In this document: positions 16,718-24,725 of the stretch, in pieces | How the letters are laid out: each line of letters begins with the position of its first letter | How positions within the stretch are numbered: position 1 is the first letter of the stretch | Assembly: GCA_944389145.1 (NCBI GenBank) | Contig: CALXLH010000014.1 | Location: forward strand, 82,279 to 146,278 | Source: an uncultured Spirochaetaceae bacterium | Lineage (GTDB): Bacteria > Spirochaetota > Spirochaetia > Sphaerochaetales > Sphaerochaetaceae | Reading direction: 5' to 3' | Length of the DNA: 64,000 nucleotides | Position numbers and translations under genes: made by a program | Notes under the pieces: model-generated | What the model was told of the DNA's origin: nothing | Databases searched by the model: none | The model's input: only the letters and a program-made list of their open reading frames with translations

Positions 16718-17559
16718 GCCTTGCCTCCTTTTCCGTTCATATAAAGCTCGACTATCCTCAGATACTCCTCTGGATAGAACCCGATCTCGCCAGTGAACCT
16801 CGTAAGCGCGATCAGGCCGCCATCGATCTCATCTATCGAGGAGAGCATTGCCGCGTTCTCCTCCTTCAGCCCGCCGCCGTAGACCACGGGGACATCGCCG
16901 AGCGTAGCCTTTATCAGCCTCGCGACCTTCTCGATATACTCCTTGCCAGCAGGGGTCTTTCCAGGCCCGATCGACCAGACAGGCTCATAGCCGATGACCA
17001 CCTTAGACAGATCCGCATCCCTGAGGCCTATCTCAAGCTGCTCGCGGATGACGCTATCCCATTCTTCAAGCTCGGTGTCCTTCTCACCTACGCAATACAG
17101 TATGGCAAGGCCTCTCTTCTGGGCAGCGATGACCTCCTTATTGAGTATCTCGCTGACCTTCGTCCGATCCATGCAGCCTCCGATGGCAAGAAGCTCATTC
17201 TTGTCGTTGCGCTCCTCGCAGTGGCCAATGATCGTGTGAGTGCAGCCTATGGCAGCCATCGCCGCGGCAGGACGATTGGTCGTGAATGCTCCGAAATTGC
17301 CGCCCGGGGCGACATCTGCCCTATATACGCCCTGGCATCCTATCGAGAGAATGGAGGGGTCAGCGTTCTCGATCGCGCTCGGCAGGAGAGACTCTGGATA
17401 GAAATGCACGAATTCGGCCTTACCCTCATACGCCTTCAGCGCAGGACACACAGCCTTCACGATCGTGCTGGAATAGTCCCTGGCATCGGAGATCCTGTTC
17501 ACGCCTCCAAGCGAGGCAGGAACATCGAAACGCTTGAAGTTCACATATATATGCTGCAT
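16714..17559 (-). CDS. Triosephosphate isomerase family protein (divergent)
   Basis: A protein of 281 residues, about 30 longer than ordinary TpiA. The catalytic residues of TIM are kept: Asn7/Lys9 (YVNFKRF), His113 (IIGHCEER) and Glu192 in YEPVWSIGPGKTPAGKE. Differences are the GHSERR motif written GHCEER and the phosphate-binding VYGGS loop written VYGGGLK. It would interconvert glyceraldehyde 3-phosphate and dihydroxyacetone phosphate or a related ketose/aldose phosphate pair. Its ATG shares a base with the stop of the aldolase gene upstream. Position next to aldolase, PFK-like and NagB-like genes suggests a dedicated, substrate-specialised isomerase rather than the housekeeping copy. Confidence 0.8.
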   Translation of the reverse strand: MQHIYVNFKRFDVPASLGGVNRISDARDYSSTIVKAVCPALKAYEGKAEFVHFYPESLLPSAIENADPSILSIGCQGVYRADVAPGGNFGAFTTNRPAAAMAAIGCTHTIIGHCEERNDKNELLAIGGCMDRTKVSEILNKEVIAAQKRGLAILYCVGEKDTELEEWDSVIREQLEIGLRDADLSKVVIGYEPVWSIGPGKTPAGKEYIEKVARLIKATLGDVPVVYGGGLKEENAAMLSSIDEIDGGLIALTRFTGEIGFYPEEYLRIVELYMNGKGGKA

Positions 17560-18713
17560 CAGATACCCTCCTTACGATAGATCTCAGCCATCTCGTCCAG
17601 TGTCTTCAGCTCAACCTTCGGGGCCTTGCCGACCTGACCGAAATCAACAGCAAGCTTACCCACTACTTCCTTCACGCCGGCCTCGATGAGACCAGTGATC
17701 TTCCCAACAGCCTCGTTCGGGATATCCCCATACATGACGGTATCCATGATAGGCGGCAGGTAGAAGCGCGGATCGAATGCCTGCGGATTGGACTCCATCA
17801 GCTTCCAGATAGCGTTGATCCGGTCATCATTCCTGGCCTCAGGGCTGCCGACGAAATACTCCCGGATGTTCCTCGTCACCGCCAGGCGGATATCCGTATC
17901 GACATTGATCTTGCCGATGCCGCAGTGAGATACCTCTATGAGCTGCTCGAGCGGTATGCCGTTCGCTCCCCTTATATCTCCTCCGAGGGCATTTATCTCC
18001 TCGACGATATACTGCGGTACGGTCGAAGATCCATGGGAGACAAGCGTTCCCCTTATGCCTTCATGGAGCATGCATTCCTTGACAGCTATCGCGATCTCCT
18101 TGCGTACGGCAGGATGAGCACCCTTGTTCGCGCCGTGCATAGTGCCATAGCTGATGGCAAGCGCATCGACCTTGGTCGCCTTGAAGAAGCGGATGGCATC
18201 GAGCGGATTGGTATAGGTCGAGCCGGCAGCGAACACATGGTCCTCAACACCGGCCAGGACTCCCAGCTCTCCCTCGACGCTCACCCCGCGCTCATGGGCA
18301 TACTTCACGACTTCCCTCGTCAGCTCTATATTCTCCTCGATAGGCAGCGATGAGCCATCGATCATCACAGAGGTATAACCACCATCTATGGCAGCCTTCA
18401 CGCTTGCGAAATCGCGGCCATGGTCGAGATGGAGCGCTACAGGAATCGGGGAATCGACCGCGAAGCGCCTTACGGCATCAGCGATGTTCCTTGCCCCCTT
18501 TATCTTGTCTTCAACGGTAGCGTTCATGAAATCGGTGCGTCCACCCATGAAGCCGTTTGCCAGATCCGCGCCTTGCAGTATCGCGGGAGAGCGGAACATC
18601 TCATGGACCTCTATGACAGCCTTTGCCTGACAGACGGCATTGACATTGAATGCTCCCTGAGCATAGTCATATCTTTCCGTAGCATCCAGTATGGGACGAA
18701 GCGGTATAAGCAT
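17559..18713 (-). CDS. Class II (zinc) fructose-bisphosphate aldolase family protein
   Basis: The 384-residue aldolase keeps the class II metal ligands and base: Asp97-His98 (LHLDHGRD), His193 (ISYGTMHG) and His227 (VSHGSST), with the GELGVLAGVEDH loop in between. In standard enzymes the third motif is LHGGSG; here it is SHGSST, in the loop that contacts the substrate phosphate. It cleaves or joins a ketose bisphosphate to dihydroxyacetone phosphate plus an aldehyde. It follows the NagB-like gene by one base and overlaps the TIM-like gene. Fructose 1,6-bisphosphate is the default substrate, but tagatose- or modified-sugar bisphosphates are possible. Confidence 0.85.
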   Translation of the reverse strand: MLIPLRPILDATERYDYAQGAFNVNAVCQAKAVIEVHEMFRSPAILQGADLANGFMGGRTDFMNATVEDKIKGARNIADAVRRFAVDSPIPVALHLDHGRDFASVKAAIDGGYTSVMIDGSSLPIEENIELTREVVKYAHERGVSVEGELGVLAGVEDHVFAAGSTYTNPLDAIRFFKATKVDALAISYGTMHGANKGAHPAVRKEIAIAVKECMLHEGIRGTLVSHGSSTVPQYIVEEINALGGDIRGANGIPLEQLIEVSHCGIGKINVDTDIRLAVTRNIREYFVGSPEARNDDRINAIWKLMESNPQAFDPRFYLPPIMDTVMYGDIPNEAVGKITGLIEAGVKEVVGKLAVDFGQVGKAPKVELKTLDEMAEIYRKEGI

Positions 18714-18714
18714 C

Positions 18715-19533
18715 TTATTCCTCCTTGAAGGCAGCCGCTGAGGCTATATCGTTCGAGATGATCATCGCATCAGGATGGCTCTGCAGCAGCGTAACGGGGA
18801 AATGCCCGGATGGCTCGGAGAAAAGCGCCTGACGCAGCACGGCCCTATGCCACGGGCGGAACACGCCGAGGCGGATCTTCCTGGCAGAGAGTATCTCCTT
18901 GATGCCGATCGTCACGGCATAGCGAGGCATCGCGTCTATCGCTCCGCCGAGGTCTCCTATCGCGTTGGCCGTCCTCGTCTCGCGGCTCATCTCTATCACC
19001 CTTGTCTCCCTGGTTGCGAACTCCTCTGCGCTTACCTCTTCAGCCTCATTGAAGGCAAGATGCCCGTTTATGCCGATTCCACCGAACGCAGCATCGACCT
19101 TGCCCAGCTTCTCTATGATCCGCCCGATCCTCCCTGGATCATCCGGATCAGGGAAGATCCTGTTCTCAGGAAGTACATTGAGGCTGTCAGGGATCTGCGA
19201 ATAGACAGAGCGCTCCATGAAGCCACGGAACGAGAGGATGTGATCCTTATCGATCCACTTCCGATCATCGGTAAGGTATTCATCCATGTTTATGAACGTG
19301 CAGCCACGAAGCGAGAGCCCCCGTTCCTTCACGAGGCGCACGAATATCGGATACTGCCCAACCGGGCCTACCGGAACGATCAATACCGTCTCCTCGCCCT
19401 TGGCATTGTTCTCCTCGATGATACTGACCATCTCAAGCGCGAGTTCATAGAAGACCTCTCCGCTGTCCCCAAGCAGCTTCACAGGGATCCTGCCTTCAAG
19501 GAGTTCCCGTCTCTCTGCAGAATAGTAGCTCAT
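18715..19533 (-). CDS. Glucosamine-6-phosphate deaminase (NagB)-like sugar-phosphate isomerase
   Basis: The NagB/RpiA/SOL fold is clear in this 272-residue protein: INMDEYLTDD near 81-90 carries Asp84 (NagB Asp72), and GGIGINGHLAFNE near 151-163 carries His158 (His143) and Glu163 (Glu148). The third member of the NagB catalytic triad, Asp141, is Asn156 here. NagB converts glucosamine 6-phosphate to fructose 6-phosphate plus ammonia by a ring-opened aldose-ketose isomerisation. With the Asp changed, a different aldose phosphate or a weaker deaminase activity is possible. The ATG overlaps the PFK stop (ATGA). It sits between kinase and aldolase genes, so it probably supplies the ketose phosphate for the kinase. 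Confidence 0.75.
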   Translation of the reverse strand: MSYYSAERRELLEGRIPVKLLGDSGEVFYELALEMVSIIEENNAKGEETVLIVPVGPVGQYPIFVRLVKERGLSLRGCTFINMDEYLTDDRKWIDKDHILSFRGFMERSVYSQIPDSLNVLPENRIFPDPDDPGRIGRIIEKLGKVDAAFGGIGINGHLAFNEAEEVSAEEFATRETRVIEMSRETRTANAIGDLGGAIDAMPRYAVTIGIKEILSARKIRLGVFRPWHRAVLRQALFSEPSGHFPVTLLQSHPDAMIISNDIASAAAFKEE

Positions 19534-20702
19534 AATCTCTCCTCCTTTCCCTTGAATGAGATGAAACGCGGCCCTATATCCCCGATAAGAGGGGATGCAT
19601 AGCCTATGAATGAATCGCTTACGTCGAAGCTTCCTGCGTCGTAATATCCTTGCGGAAGCGTCCTTGCCTCCAGTATCTCATCAGAGATATCCTCCACGGA
19701 AACCTCTGTCCTGTACGGATCATCAGAGATACGGCGTATGATGCTCATCGAGGCGGTACGGCCTGCAAGCGCGGCCCTGACAGAGGCCCTTCCGCATTCC
19801 ACGGCCTCGGCCCTGTCGACATCGCTCTGCCATGCGATCGAGGCACGGCCAAGGATTCCAGGCTTCTCCGAACGGGCCTTGTATCCAAGCCTCCTTACGA
19901 TAAGGGATGCCAGATGAGAGGAGACATCTCCGAAATAGACGCTCCGGTCCGTCTGGAAGATGGGCTCCACGATCGGCTTTCCATCCCTACCACGGAGCCC
20001 TTCGCTCGCGACTATCACGATGCCGCCCTTTGCCTTGCGAAGCTCATCGACACGCTCTATGAAGCAATCCTCATCGAACGGAACCTCAGGAGGGAGGATC
20101 ATATCGGGACCGGCAGAGCCATAGAGCCTGGAGAGGGCTGAGGCTGCAGTGATCCATCCTGCATCGCGTCCGAAGGCCTCTATGACCACGGCATGGATGG
20201 GAAGTCCCTCCACATCTGCCACGGCCTCGCGAACCGATGCGGCGATATACCTTGCGGCAGAACCGAAGCCAGGACTGTGATCGGTGACGGAAAGATCATT
20301 ATCCATCGTCTTCGGAGTGCCTACTACCGTTATGCCGGCAGTATCGCAGGCGAATGCTAGGCGGCGGCACGTATCCATCGTGCCATTGCCTCCGGTCATC
20401 ACGCAGTATGCGGCATCAAGCTGGGATAACGCGTTGCGCAGCCTGAGGTAATCCTCGCTCTCAAGATGGTCGCGCCCTGTGCCAATGGCCGAGCCTGGGG
20501 TATGTTCCAGGGCATCGATCTCCTCGCAAGAGAGCCTTCCCAGATCGACCACCTCCTGCCGGAGGAGTCCAGCAACGCCGAATCTGGCTCCGTAGATACG
20601 GCCGGAGAAGCCCTGGTCACGCAATTCCCGCAGCGATCCTGCAAGGGATGCATTTATGACGGCAGTCGGTCCGCCCCCATGGATGAATACGATATTCCTC
20701 AA
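19530..20702 (-). CDS. Phosphofructokinase family protein (Lys-type, altered Mg-site residue)
   Basis: This is a 390-residue PFK with GGGPTAVINASL at the N-terminus, a GGNGT motif (104-108) and TPKTMDND (129-136) with catalytic-type Asp134. Lys131 replaces the Gly of ATP enzymes, as in PPi-dependent PFKs, while Gly107 is the ATP-type residue. The Asp of the usual GGDG motif, which helps bind Mg-nucleotide, is Asn106. The phosphoryl donor therefore cannot be told from sequence. The MGR motif of the sugar site reads FGRDAGW. The gene overlaps lacI (ATGA) and is the first enzyme gene of the operon, so phosphorylation of a ketose phosphate is the likely entry or middle step. The acceptor may not be fructose 6-phosphate. 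Confidence 0.8.
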   Translation of the reverse strand: MRNIVFIHGGGPTAVINASLAGSLRELRDQGFSGRIYGARFGVAGLLRQEVVDLGRLSCEEIDALEHTPGSAIGTGRDHLESEDYLRLRNALSQLDAAYCVMTGGNGTMDTCRRLAFACDTAGITVVGTPKTMDNDLSVTDHSPGFGSAARYIAASVREAVADVEGLPIHAVVIEAFGRDAGWITAASALSRLYGSAGPDMILPPEVPFDEDCFIERVDELRKAKGGIVIVASEGLRGRDGKPIVEPIFQTDRSVYFGDVSSHLASLIVRRLGYKARSEKPGILGRASIAWQSDVDRAEAVECGRASVRAALAGRTASMSIIRRISDDPYRTEVSVEDISDEILEARTLPQGYYDAGSFDVSDSFIGYASPLIGDIGPRFISFKGKEERL

Positions 20703-21712
20703 TTCCTAACCTCCGTGGATTCTCTTTCAATGAGTCGATATGGAATGCTTATGCGTATCGGACAGTCACGAGGATTCAGGCATCTGTCCACGATGATCTT
20801 GGCTGCGAAGCGTCCAAGCTCACCTGTCTCAACGGCGAATGTAGTGAGCGATGGCTCAAGGAATGCAGAAGCCTCCGAGTTATCGAAGCCCGTGATCATC
20901 ACATCCCCGGGAACGCTCAGTCCCCTCTCCTTCAATGCCCTCAAAGCGCCTATCGCGGCATTGTCATTGGCAGACACCACTGCATCAGGAATAGACCTAT
21001 CAAGGAGCCTCAGCATACCTTCATAGCCATCCTGTGAGGAAAGGTGGACACTTTCATACAAGGCAGACGCACGATCGAGGCCGATGCTGTCCAACCCTTC
21101 CAGGAAGCCAAGGAACCTGTGCTCATTGAGGATTGCCCCGCTTCTGTCCGCAGGACCGATATAGGCGATCCTCCGACGTCCTTTCCGCCATAGATAGCGT
21201 ACTGCGTCGGCCATGCCCGCCTTCGCATCGGATATGACCTCATCCATATCCCCGATGCTGTTGAGGCCGGCATATATCTGCAGAGGGGCCATCGCCCGTA
21301 TCAGCGATATGACCTCATCAGAACCACGCCCCAGTATGATGGCCGCATCAGCGCCCTCCAAGGCTGCCGGGAATGACGTATCCGAGGAAGAGATCACCGC
21401 ATGCGAGATATTATACTCACCGGAAAGCCTGGCTATCTCCTTCTCGATGCCAGAGAGTATGCCCTGGAAGAATTCCATCACGATGCTCTCATGGTCAGAG
21501 AGGAAGACGGTACGGAGATTGATCAGCGGACGCGCTGTCCTTATGCGCCTGGTGCGGCTCTCTATGTATCCCAGCTCCTGCGCGGTCTGTAGCACGCGGC
21601 TGGCAGTCTCCTCACTTGGCTTGCGAGACATATCGCCAGAGAGTATCCGTGAGACCGTAGATACCGATACGCCACATCTCTCAGCGATTTCCTTAAGCGT
21701 TACTCCAGCCAT
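20699..21712 (-). CDS. LacI-family transcriptional regulator
   Basis: The 337-residue protein has an N-terminal LacI helix-turn-helix (VTLKEIAERCGVSVSTVSRI, about 3-22). A periplasmic-binding-like effector domain follows, with IAYIGPADRSG, DAVVSANDNAAIGALRA, VPGDVMITGFDN and LTTFAVETGELGRFAAKI in the expected order. It is the first gene of the operon it presumably controls, overlapping the PFK-like gene by four bases. Two matching operators flank its promoter, one over its own ribosome-binding site. The effector is unknown; an operon sugar phosphate is likely. Confidence 0.92.
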   Translation of the reverse strand: MAGVTLKEIAERCGVSVSTVSRILSGDMSRKPSEETASRVLQTAQELGYIESRTRRIRTARPLINLRTVFLSDHESIVMEFFQGILSGIEKEIARLSGEYNISHAVISSSDTSFPAALEGADAAIILGRGSDEVISLIRAMAPLQIYAGLNSIGDMDEVISDAKAGMADAVRYLWRKGRRRIAYIGPADRSGAILNEHRFLGFLEGLDSIGLDRASALYESVHLSSQDGYEGMLRLLDRSIPDAVVSANDNAAIGALRALKERGLSVPGDVMITGFDNSEASAFLEPSLTTFAVETGELGRFAAKIIVDRCLNPRDCPIRISIPYRLIERESTEVRN

Positions 21713-21716
21713 TGCT

Positions 21717-21732
21717 CTCCAACTTTTTGGAT
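21717..21732 (-). promoter_or_regulatory. LacI-family operator, proximal
   Basis: CTCCAACTTTTTGGAT is a near-perfect dyad (arms TCCAA/TTGGA). It starts 5 bases upstream of the lacI ATG and covers the GGAG Shine-Dalgarno sequence. Its arms match the distal operator at 21795-21810. Binding here would block elongation or initiation of the six-gene operon. Confidence 0.65.
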
Positions 21733-21757
21733 AAGATTATTTCCTTATATAATTGGT

Positions 21758-21785
21758 ATATTATCACTGTCTGTCGATTTTGCAA
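21758..21785 (-). promoter_or_regulatory. Promoter of the lacI-pfk-nagB-fba-tim-larA operon
   Basis: On the minus strand TTGCAA (21785-21780), a 16-bp spacer and TAATAT (21763-21758) form a promoter with a TG extension (TGATAATAT). It lies exactly between the two LacI-type operators. Confidence 0.6.
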
Positions 21786-21794
21786 GGAAAATCT

Positions 21795-21810
21795 ATCCAA
21801 AAAATTGGAT
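21795..21810 (-). promoter_or_regulatory. LacI-family operator, distal
   Basis: ATCCAAAAAATTGGAT is a perfect 16-bp palindrome, ending directly at the stop codon of the upstream MATE gene. Its centre is 78 bp from that of the proximal operator, with the promoter in between, an arrangement suited to repression loops. Confidence 0.7.
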
Positions 21811-23145
21811 TCACTTCAGCCAACGACTTCTGGAAAGATACGCCAGGAAGATCAGGGAAGATACGAACCATGTCAGCGGATATGCCGAGTAGATCACCAT
21901 CATATCATGATGGAATGAGAGCATCACGCTTACGTATATAACGCGTATGACGCACCAGGAAAGCAGCATCACGAGCATCGGGACGAAGGCCCTGCCCGCT
22001 CCCCTGAGCATACCCGCGCTTCCATGCGAGATGGCGACGAGGAAATAGAAGAACGCCTCAAGCCTCGCCTGCCTCACGCCGTAGGCTATGACTTCCCCAT
22101 CAGAGGTGAAGAGCCCTACCAGAAAAGGAGCAGATATGAACAGGAGGACTCCGACGAGCTCTGCCGCGACCAGGTTCATCGCCATCCCCTCCCAAGCCCC
22201 CTTCCTCGCCCTCCTGAGATCTCCTGCTCCTGCCATCTGCGCTATGAACGTCGTGAAGGCCAGGGAGAACGATGTTATGGGCAGCAGGACGAAGCCCTCG
22301 ATCTTCGCATAGACCCCGAAGCCTGCTATGGCAGCGGAAGGAAAGCCATTGACGGAAGCCTGGATCACGGTATTTGCAAGGCCTACTATCGAATTCTGCA
22401 TGCCGGAAGGAAGTCCGAAGCGTATGATTGATCTCAGCTCATGCACATCGATCCTTATGTCCTTCATATCCACCGAAACATCACCGACGCCCTTCATGAG
22501 ACGACGGAGACAGAGCAGCGAGCTTACAGCCTGCGAGACTATGGTGGCAAGCGCGGCTGAACCGACGCCAAGCCCGAAGACACCTACGAGCAGAAGATCA
22601 AGCACGATGTTTATGAGTGATGAGGCGATAAGATAGCAAAGCGGATGCCGGCTATCTCCCAGGGCATTGATTATCCCCATCAGCACGTTGTACATGACAG
22701 AGAAGAATATACCGGCAGAGTAGATACGGAAGTACGATGCGCTTATCGGGAGAAGAGTCTCAGGCGTGGAGATCCAGCGGAGTATCGAAGGAGTGAAAAG
22801 GACGGCGAATATCGTGATCGCCAATCCGGCAAGGATACCGAAGGCTATATCAGATGATATCGCCCGCTGAAGCCGCTCCCTGTCACCTGCTCCATACGCG
22901 CGGGATATGACCACGCCGGCGCCGACAGCCATGCCATTGAAGAATCCCACCATCATGAATATCAGCGATCCTGAGGAGGAGACTGCGGCAAGCGCGTCAG
23001 GTCCGAGGAAATTACCTACGATGAGGGTATCGGCGGCATTGTAAAGCTGCTGAAAGAGGTTGCCGAGCAGCAGAGGCAGCATGAATGCGATCAGCTTCCC
23101 CGCTATTGACCCTGAAGAGAAATCGACAACCCCTTTACCAGACAT
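21811..23145 (-). CDS. MATE-family multidrug/metabolite efflux transporter
   Basis: A protein of 444 residues with twelve predicted membrane helices. The N-terminal MATE signature is intact (SGSIAGKLIAFMLPLLLGNL, then FQQLYNAADTLIVGNFLG). It is a cation-coupled antiporter of the inner membrane, related to the DinF/VmrA kind. I start it at the ATG at 23145 (MSGKGVVDF), which agrees with family N-termini and has GAGG upstream. An earlier ATG at 23199 would overlap the promoter. The -10 box is only 8 bases from this ATG, so the transcript has almost no leader. A perfect 16-bp palindrome abuts the -35 box. It reads toward lacI but probably has its own regulation. Confidence 0.9.
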   Translation of the reverse strand: MSGKGVVDFSSGSIAGKLIAFMLPLLLGNLFQQLYNAADTLIVGNFLGPDALAAVSSSGSLIFMMVGFFNGMAVGAGVVISRAYGAGDRERLQRAISSDIAFGILAGLAITIFAVLFTPSILRWISTPETLLPISASYFRIYSAGIFFSVMYNVLMGIINALGDSRHPLCYLIASSLINIVLDLLLVGVFGLGVGSAALATIVSQAVSSLLCLRRLMKGVGDVSVDMKDIRIDVHELRSIIRFGLPSGMQNSIVGLANTVIQASVNGFPSAAIAGFGVYAKIEGFVLLPITSFSLAFTTFIAQMAGAGDLRRARKGAWEGMAMNLVAAELVGVLLFISAPFLVGLFTSDGEVIAYGVRQARLEAFFYFLVAISHGSAGMLRGAGRAFVPMLVMLLSWCVIRVIYVSVMLSFHHDMMVIYSAYPLTWFVSSLIFLAYLSRSRWLK

Positions 23146-23152
23146 AGCCTCG

Positions 23153-23196
23153 ATTATAGCCAAAGACAGGCCTGTTGCAACGTGTCGGCCGACACG
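23153..23196 (-). promoter_or_regulatory. MATE promoter with adjoining palindromic operator
   Basis: On the minus strand TTGCAA (23180-23175), a 16-bp spacer and a consensus TATAAT (23158-23153) make a strong promoter. Directly abutting the -35 box lies CGTGTCGGCCGACACG (23181-23196), a perfect 16-bp palindrome with no spacer, of the form bound by TetR- or MarR-like regulators. No such regulator is encoded nearby. Confidence 0.6.
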
Positions 23197-23228
23197 CACT
23201 GCAGCGTCTGCGCGGGAGCATCCGAGGG

Positions 23229-23399
23229 TCAGGAATAGACAGGCTTCAAGGCATTGGCGATGAAGGTGTCGAGGTCGAATACCGCATGGCTCTCCTTCAT
23301 CCTCGCACGGGACTTGCTGCAGTATTCCAGAAGGCGGTTCCAGGCAAGGCGGCAGCAGCCGATGATGCGTTTCCTCTGCTCTCTGCCCTTTTGTGGGAT
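23229..23399 (-). pseudogene. Remnant of an IS200/IS605-type TnpB (OrfB), N-terminal fragment
   Basis: An open stretch of 56 codons without a start codon ends at TGA (23229-23231). It contains EQRKRIIGCCRLAWNRLLEY, the characteristic N-terminal helix of TnpB/OrfB proteins (EQ...IGC.RFVYN.LL), followed by further helical sequence. The RuvC-like nuclease core and zinc finger are absent. It directly follows the ung stop codon at 23401. This is a decayed insertion scar. The call rests on one motif, so confidence is moderate. Confidence 0.5.
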
Positions 23400-23400
23400 A

Positions 23401-24060
23401 TCACCAGATTATCGGAGCCTGGCCTGTCTTGCGGAGAAAGTCATTGCAGGCCTTGAAATGGCCATTGCCGAAGAAGCCGCGATAGGCGCTCAGCGGGCTC
23501 GGATGGGCTGACTCGAGGATCAGATGGACGGGGCAGGAGATCAGGGCCTTCTTGCTTCTGGCATAGCTGCCCCAGAGGAGGAAGACCTTTGGTCGCTCGT
23601 CCGCGCCAAGCGCCCTTATCGCATTATCCGTAAAGATCTCCCAGCCCTTGCCTGAATGGGATGCGGCCCGGTGCGCAGCTACGGTAAGCGTGCTGTTCAG
23701 AAGAAGCACTCCCTGCCTGGCCCAGCGAGTCAGGTCCCTTGACCAGGGGCCCTGTTCCACTCCTTCATTCATGATTTCCGTATGTATATTCTCAAGCGAG
23801 GGAGGCTCTGGGACATCCTCATGCACGGAGAAGGAAAGCCCCATCGCCTGTCCGGCCTCATGATAAGGATCCTGGCCGACGATCACGACCTTTGTCTCGG
23901 CAAATGGAGTCAGGCGGAAGGCCGCGAAGATCTCATTCATGGGAGGATAGACGGTCTTCGTCGAATACTCATGCTTCAGGAACTGCCTGAGCTCCAGATA
24001 GTACGGCTTCACCTGCTCGATATCAAAGAGCGGCTGCCAGTCATTGCCAACGTTTATCAT
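23401..24060 (-). CDS. ung: Uracil-DNA glycosylase, family 1
   Basis: The 219-residue enzyme removes uracil from DNA in base-excision repair. Both active-site motifs are intact: GQDPYH with general base Asp64 and His67, and HPSPLSAYRGFFG near residue 188 with the leucine-loop His. LLLNSTLTV is the uracil-recognition strand with Asn. Length is normal for the family. It is divergent from the flavin/pyridoxamine oxidase-like gene at 24225, sharing an AT-rich 164-bp promoter region. A TnpB scar follows its stop. Confidence 0.95.
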   Translation of the reverse strand: MINVGNDWQPLFDIEQVKPYYLELRQFLKHEYSTKTVYPPMNEIFAAFRLTPFAETKVVIVGQDPYHEAGQAMGLSFSVHEDVPEPPSLENIHTEIMNEGVEQGPWSRDLTRWARQGVLLLNSTLTVAAHRAASHSGKGWEIFTDNAIRALGADERPKVFLLWGSYARSKKALISCPVHLILESAHPSPLSAYRGFFGNGHFKACNDFLRKTGQAPIIW

Positions 24061-24134
24061 GCGGATATTATCCGCCTGCGTCAGGGAATTATCAACAGGA
24101 CATGAAGATCATTATTAATTTTATATGGAATAAT

Positions 24135-24152
24135 TATTCTTATTTAAGAATA
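24135..24152. promoter_or_regulatory. Dyad in the divergent ung / 24225 promoter region
   Basis: TATTCTT-ATTT-AAGAATA is a perfect 18-bp inverted repeat in the AT-rich spacer between two divergent genes. Promoter-like hexamers (TTAAGA with TATATT at 16 bp on the plus strand) overlap it. It could be an operator for the plus-strand gene. No regulator is adjacent, so function is open. Confidence 0.35.
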
Positions 24153-24224
24153 TTATTGTGCTATATATATTAGCATTGCCATTCACCGGAGATTCTGCTA
24201 GGAAGAAAAGGCAAGGAGGACGAT

Positions 24225-24725
24225 ATGTTCAGGGAGATGAGAAGGAGGATGCAGCAGCTGGACCGGGAAGAGGCAATCAGGATACTTACGGAAGGAAGCC
24301 ACGGCACGCTCGCCCTCTCAGGGGATGATGGCTATCCTTACGCACTGCCTATCAGCTATGCATATTTCGATGATTGCCTGATATTCCATTCTGCCATCAC
24401 CGGACATAAGATCGACTCGATCAGACGCTCAGGCAAGGCCTCATTCACAGTAGTGGAACGGGATGATGTGGTTCCTGAGGGATATACGACGCTCTATCGC
24501 AGCGTCATAGCATTCGGGCGCATACGCATCATCGATGACGATGCGGAGAAGATAAGGCTGCTCAGGATTCTCTGTGCAAAATATGCCCCGATGAACAGCG
24601 ATGAGCGGCGCGATCAGGCAATAGGAGCCGATCTGCATAATACCGCTCTGCTCGTCCTTGACATAGAGCATATGACAGGAAAGGAATCGAAGGACCTTGC
24701 TTCAAGGAGGCACGCGCACCGCTAG
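24225..24725 (+). CDS. Pyridoxamine 5'-phosphate oxidase-like (NimA-type) flavoprotein
   Basis: A protein of 166 residues with the split-barrel flavin-binding fold. ILTEGSHGTLALSGDDGYPY, then LPISYAYFDDCLIFHSAITG with HKID, is the hallmark of the NimA/PNPOx-like group that binds FMN or haem through a His near residue 65. Members include nitroimidazole reductases and general redox proteins. GGAGGA lies in front of the ATG. The gene converges on a GNAT acetyltransferase, with which it overlaps by four bases on the opposite strand. A detoxification role is possible but unproven. Confidence 0.8.
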   Translation: MFREMRRRMQQLDREEAIRILTEGSHGTLALSGDDGYPYALPISYAYFDDCLIFHSAITGHKIDSIRRSGKASFTVVERDDVVPEGYTTLYRSVIAFGRIRIIDDDAEKIRLLRILCAKYAPMNSDERRDQAIGADLHNTALLVLDIEHMTGKESKDLASRRHAHR

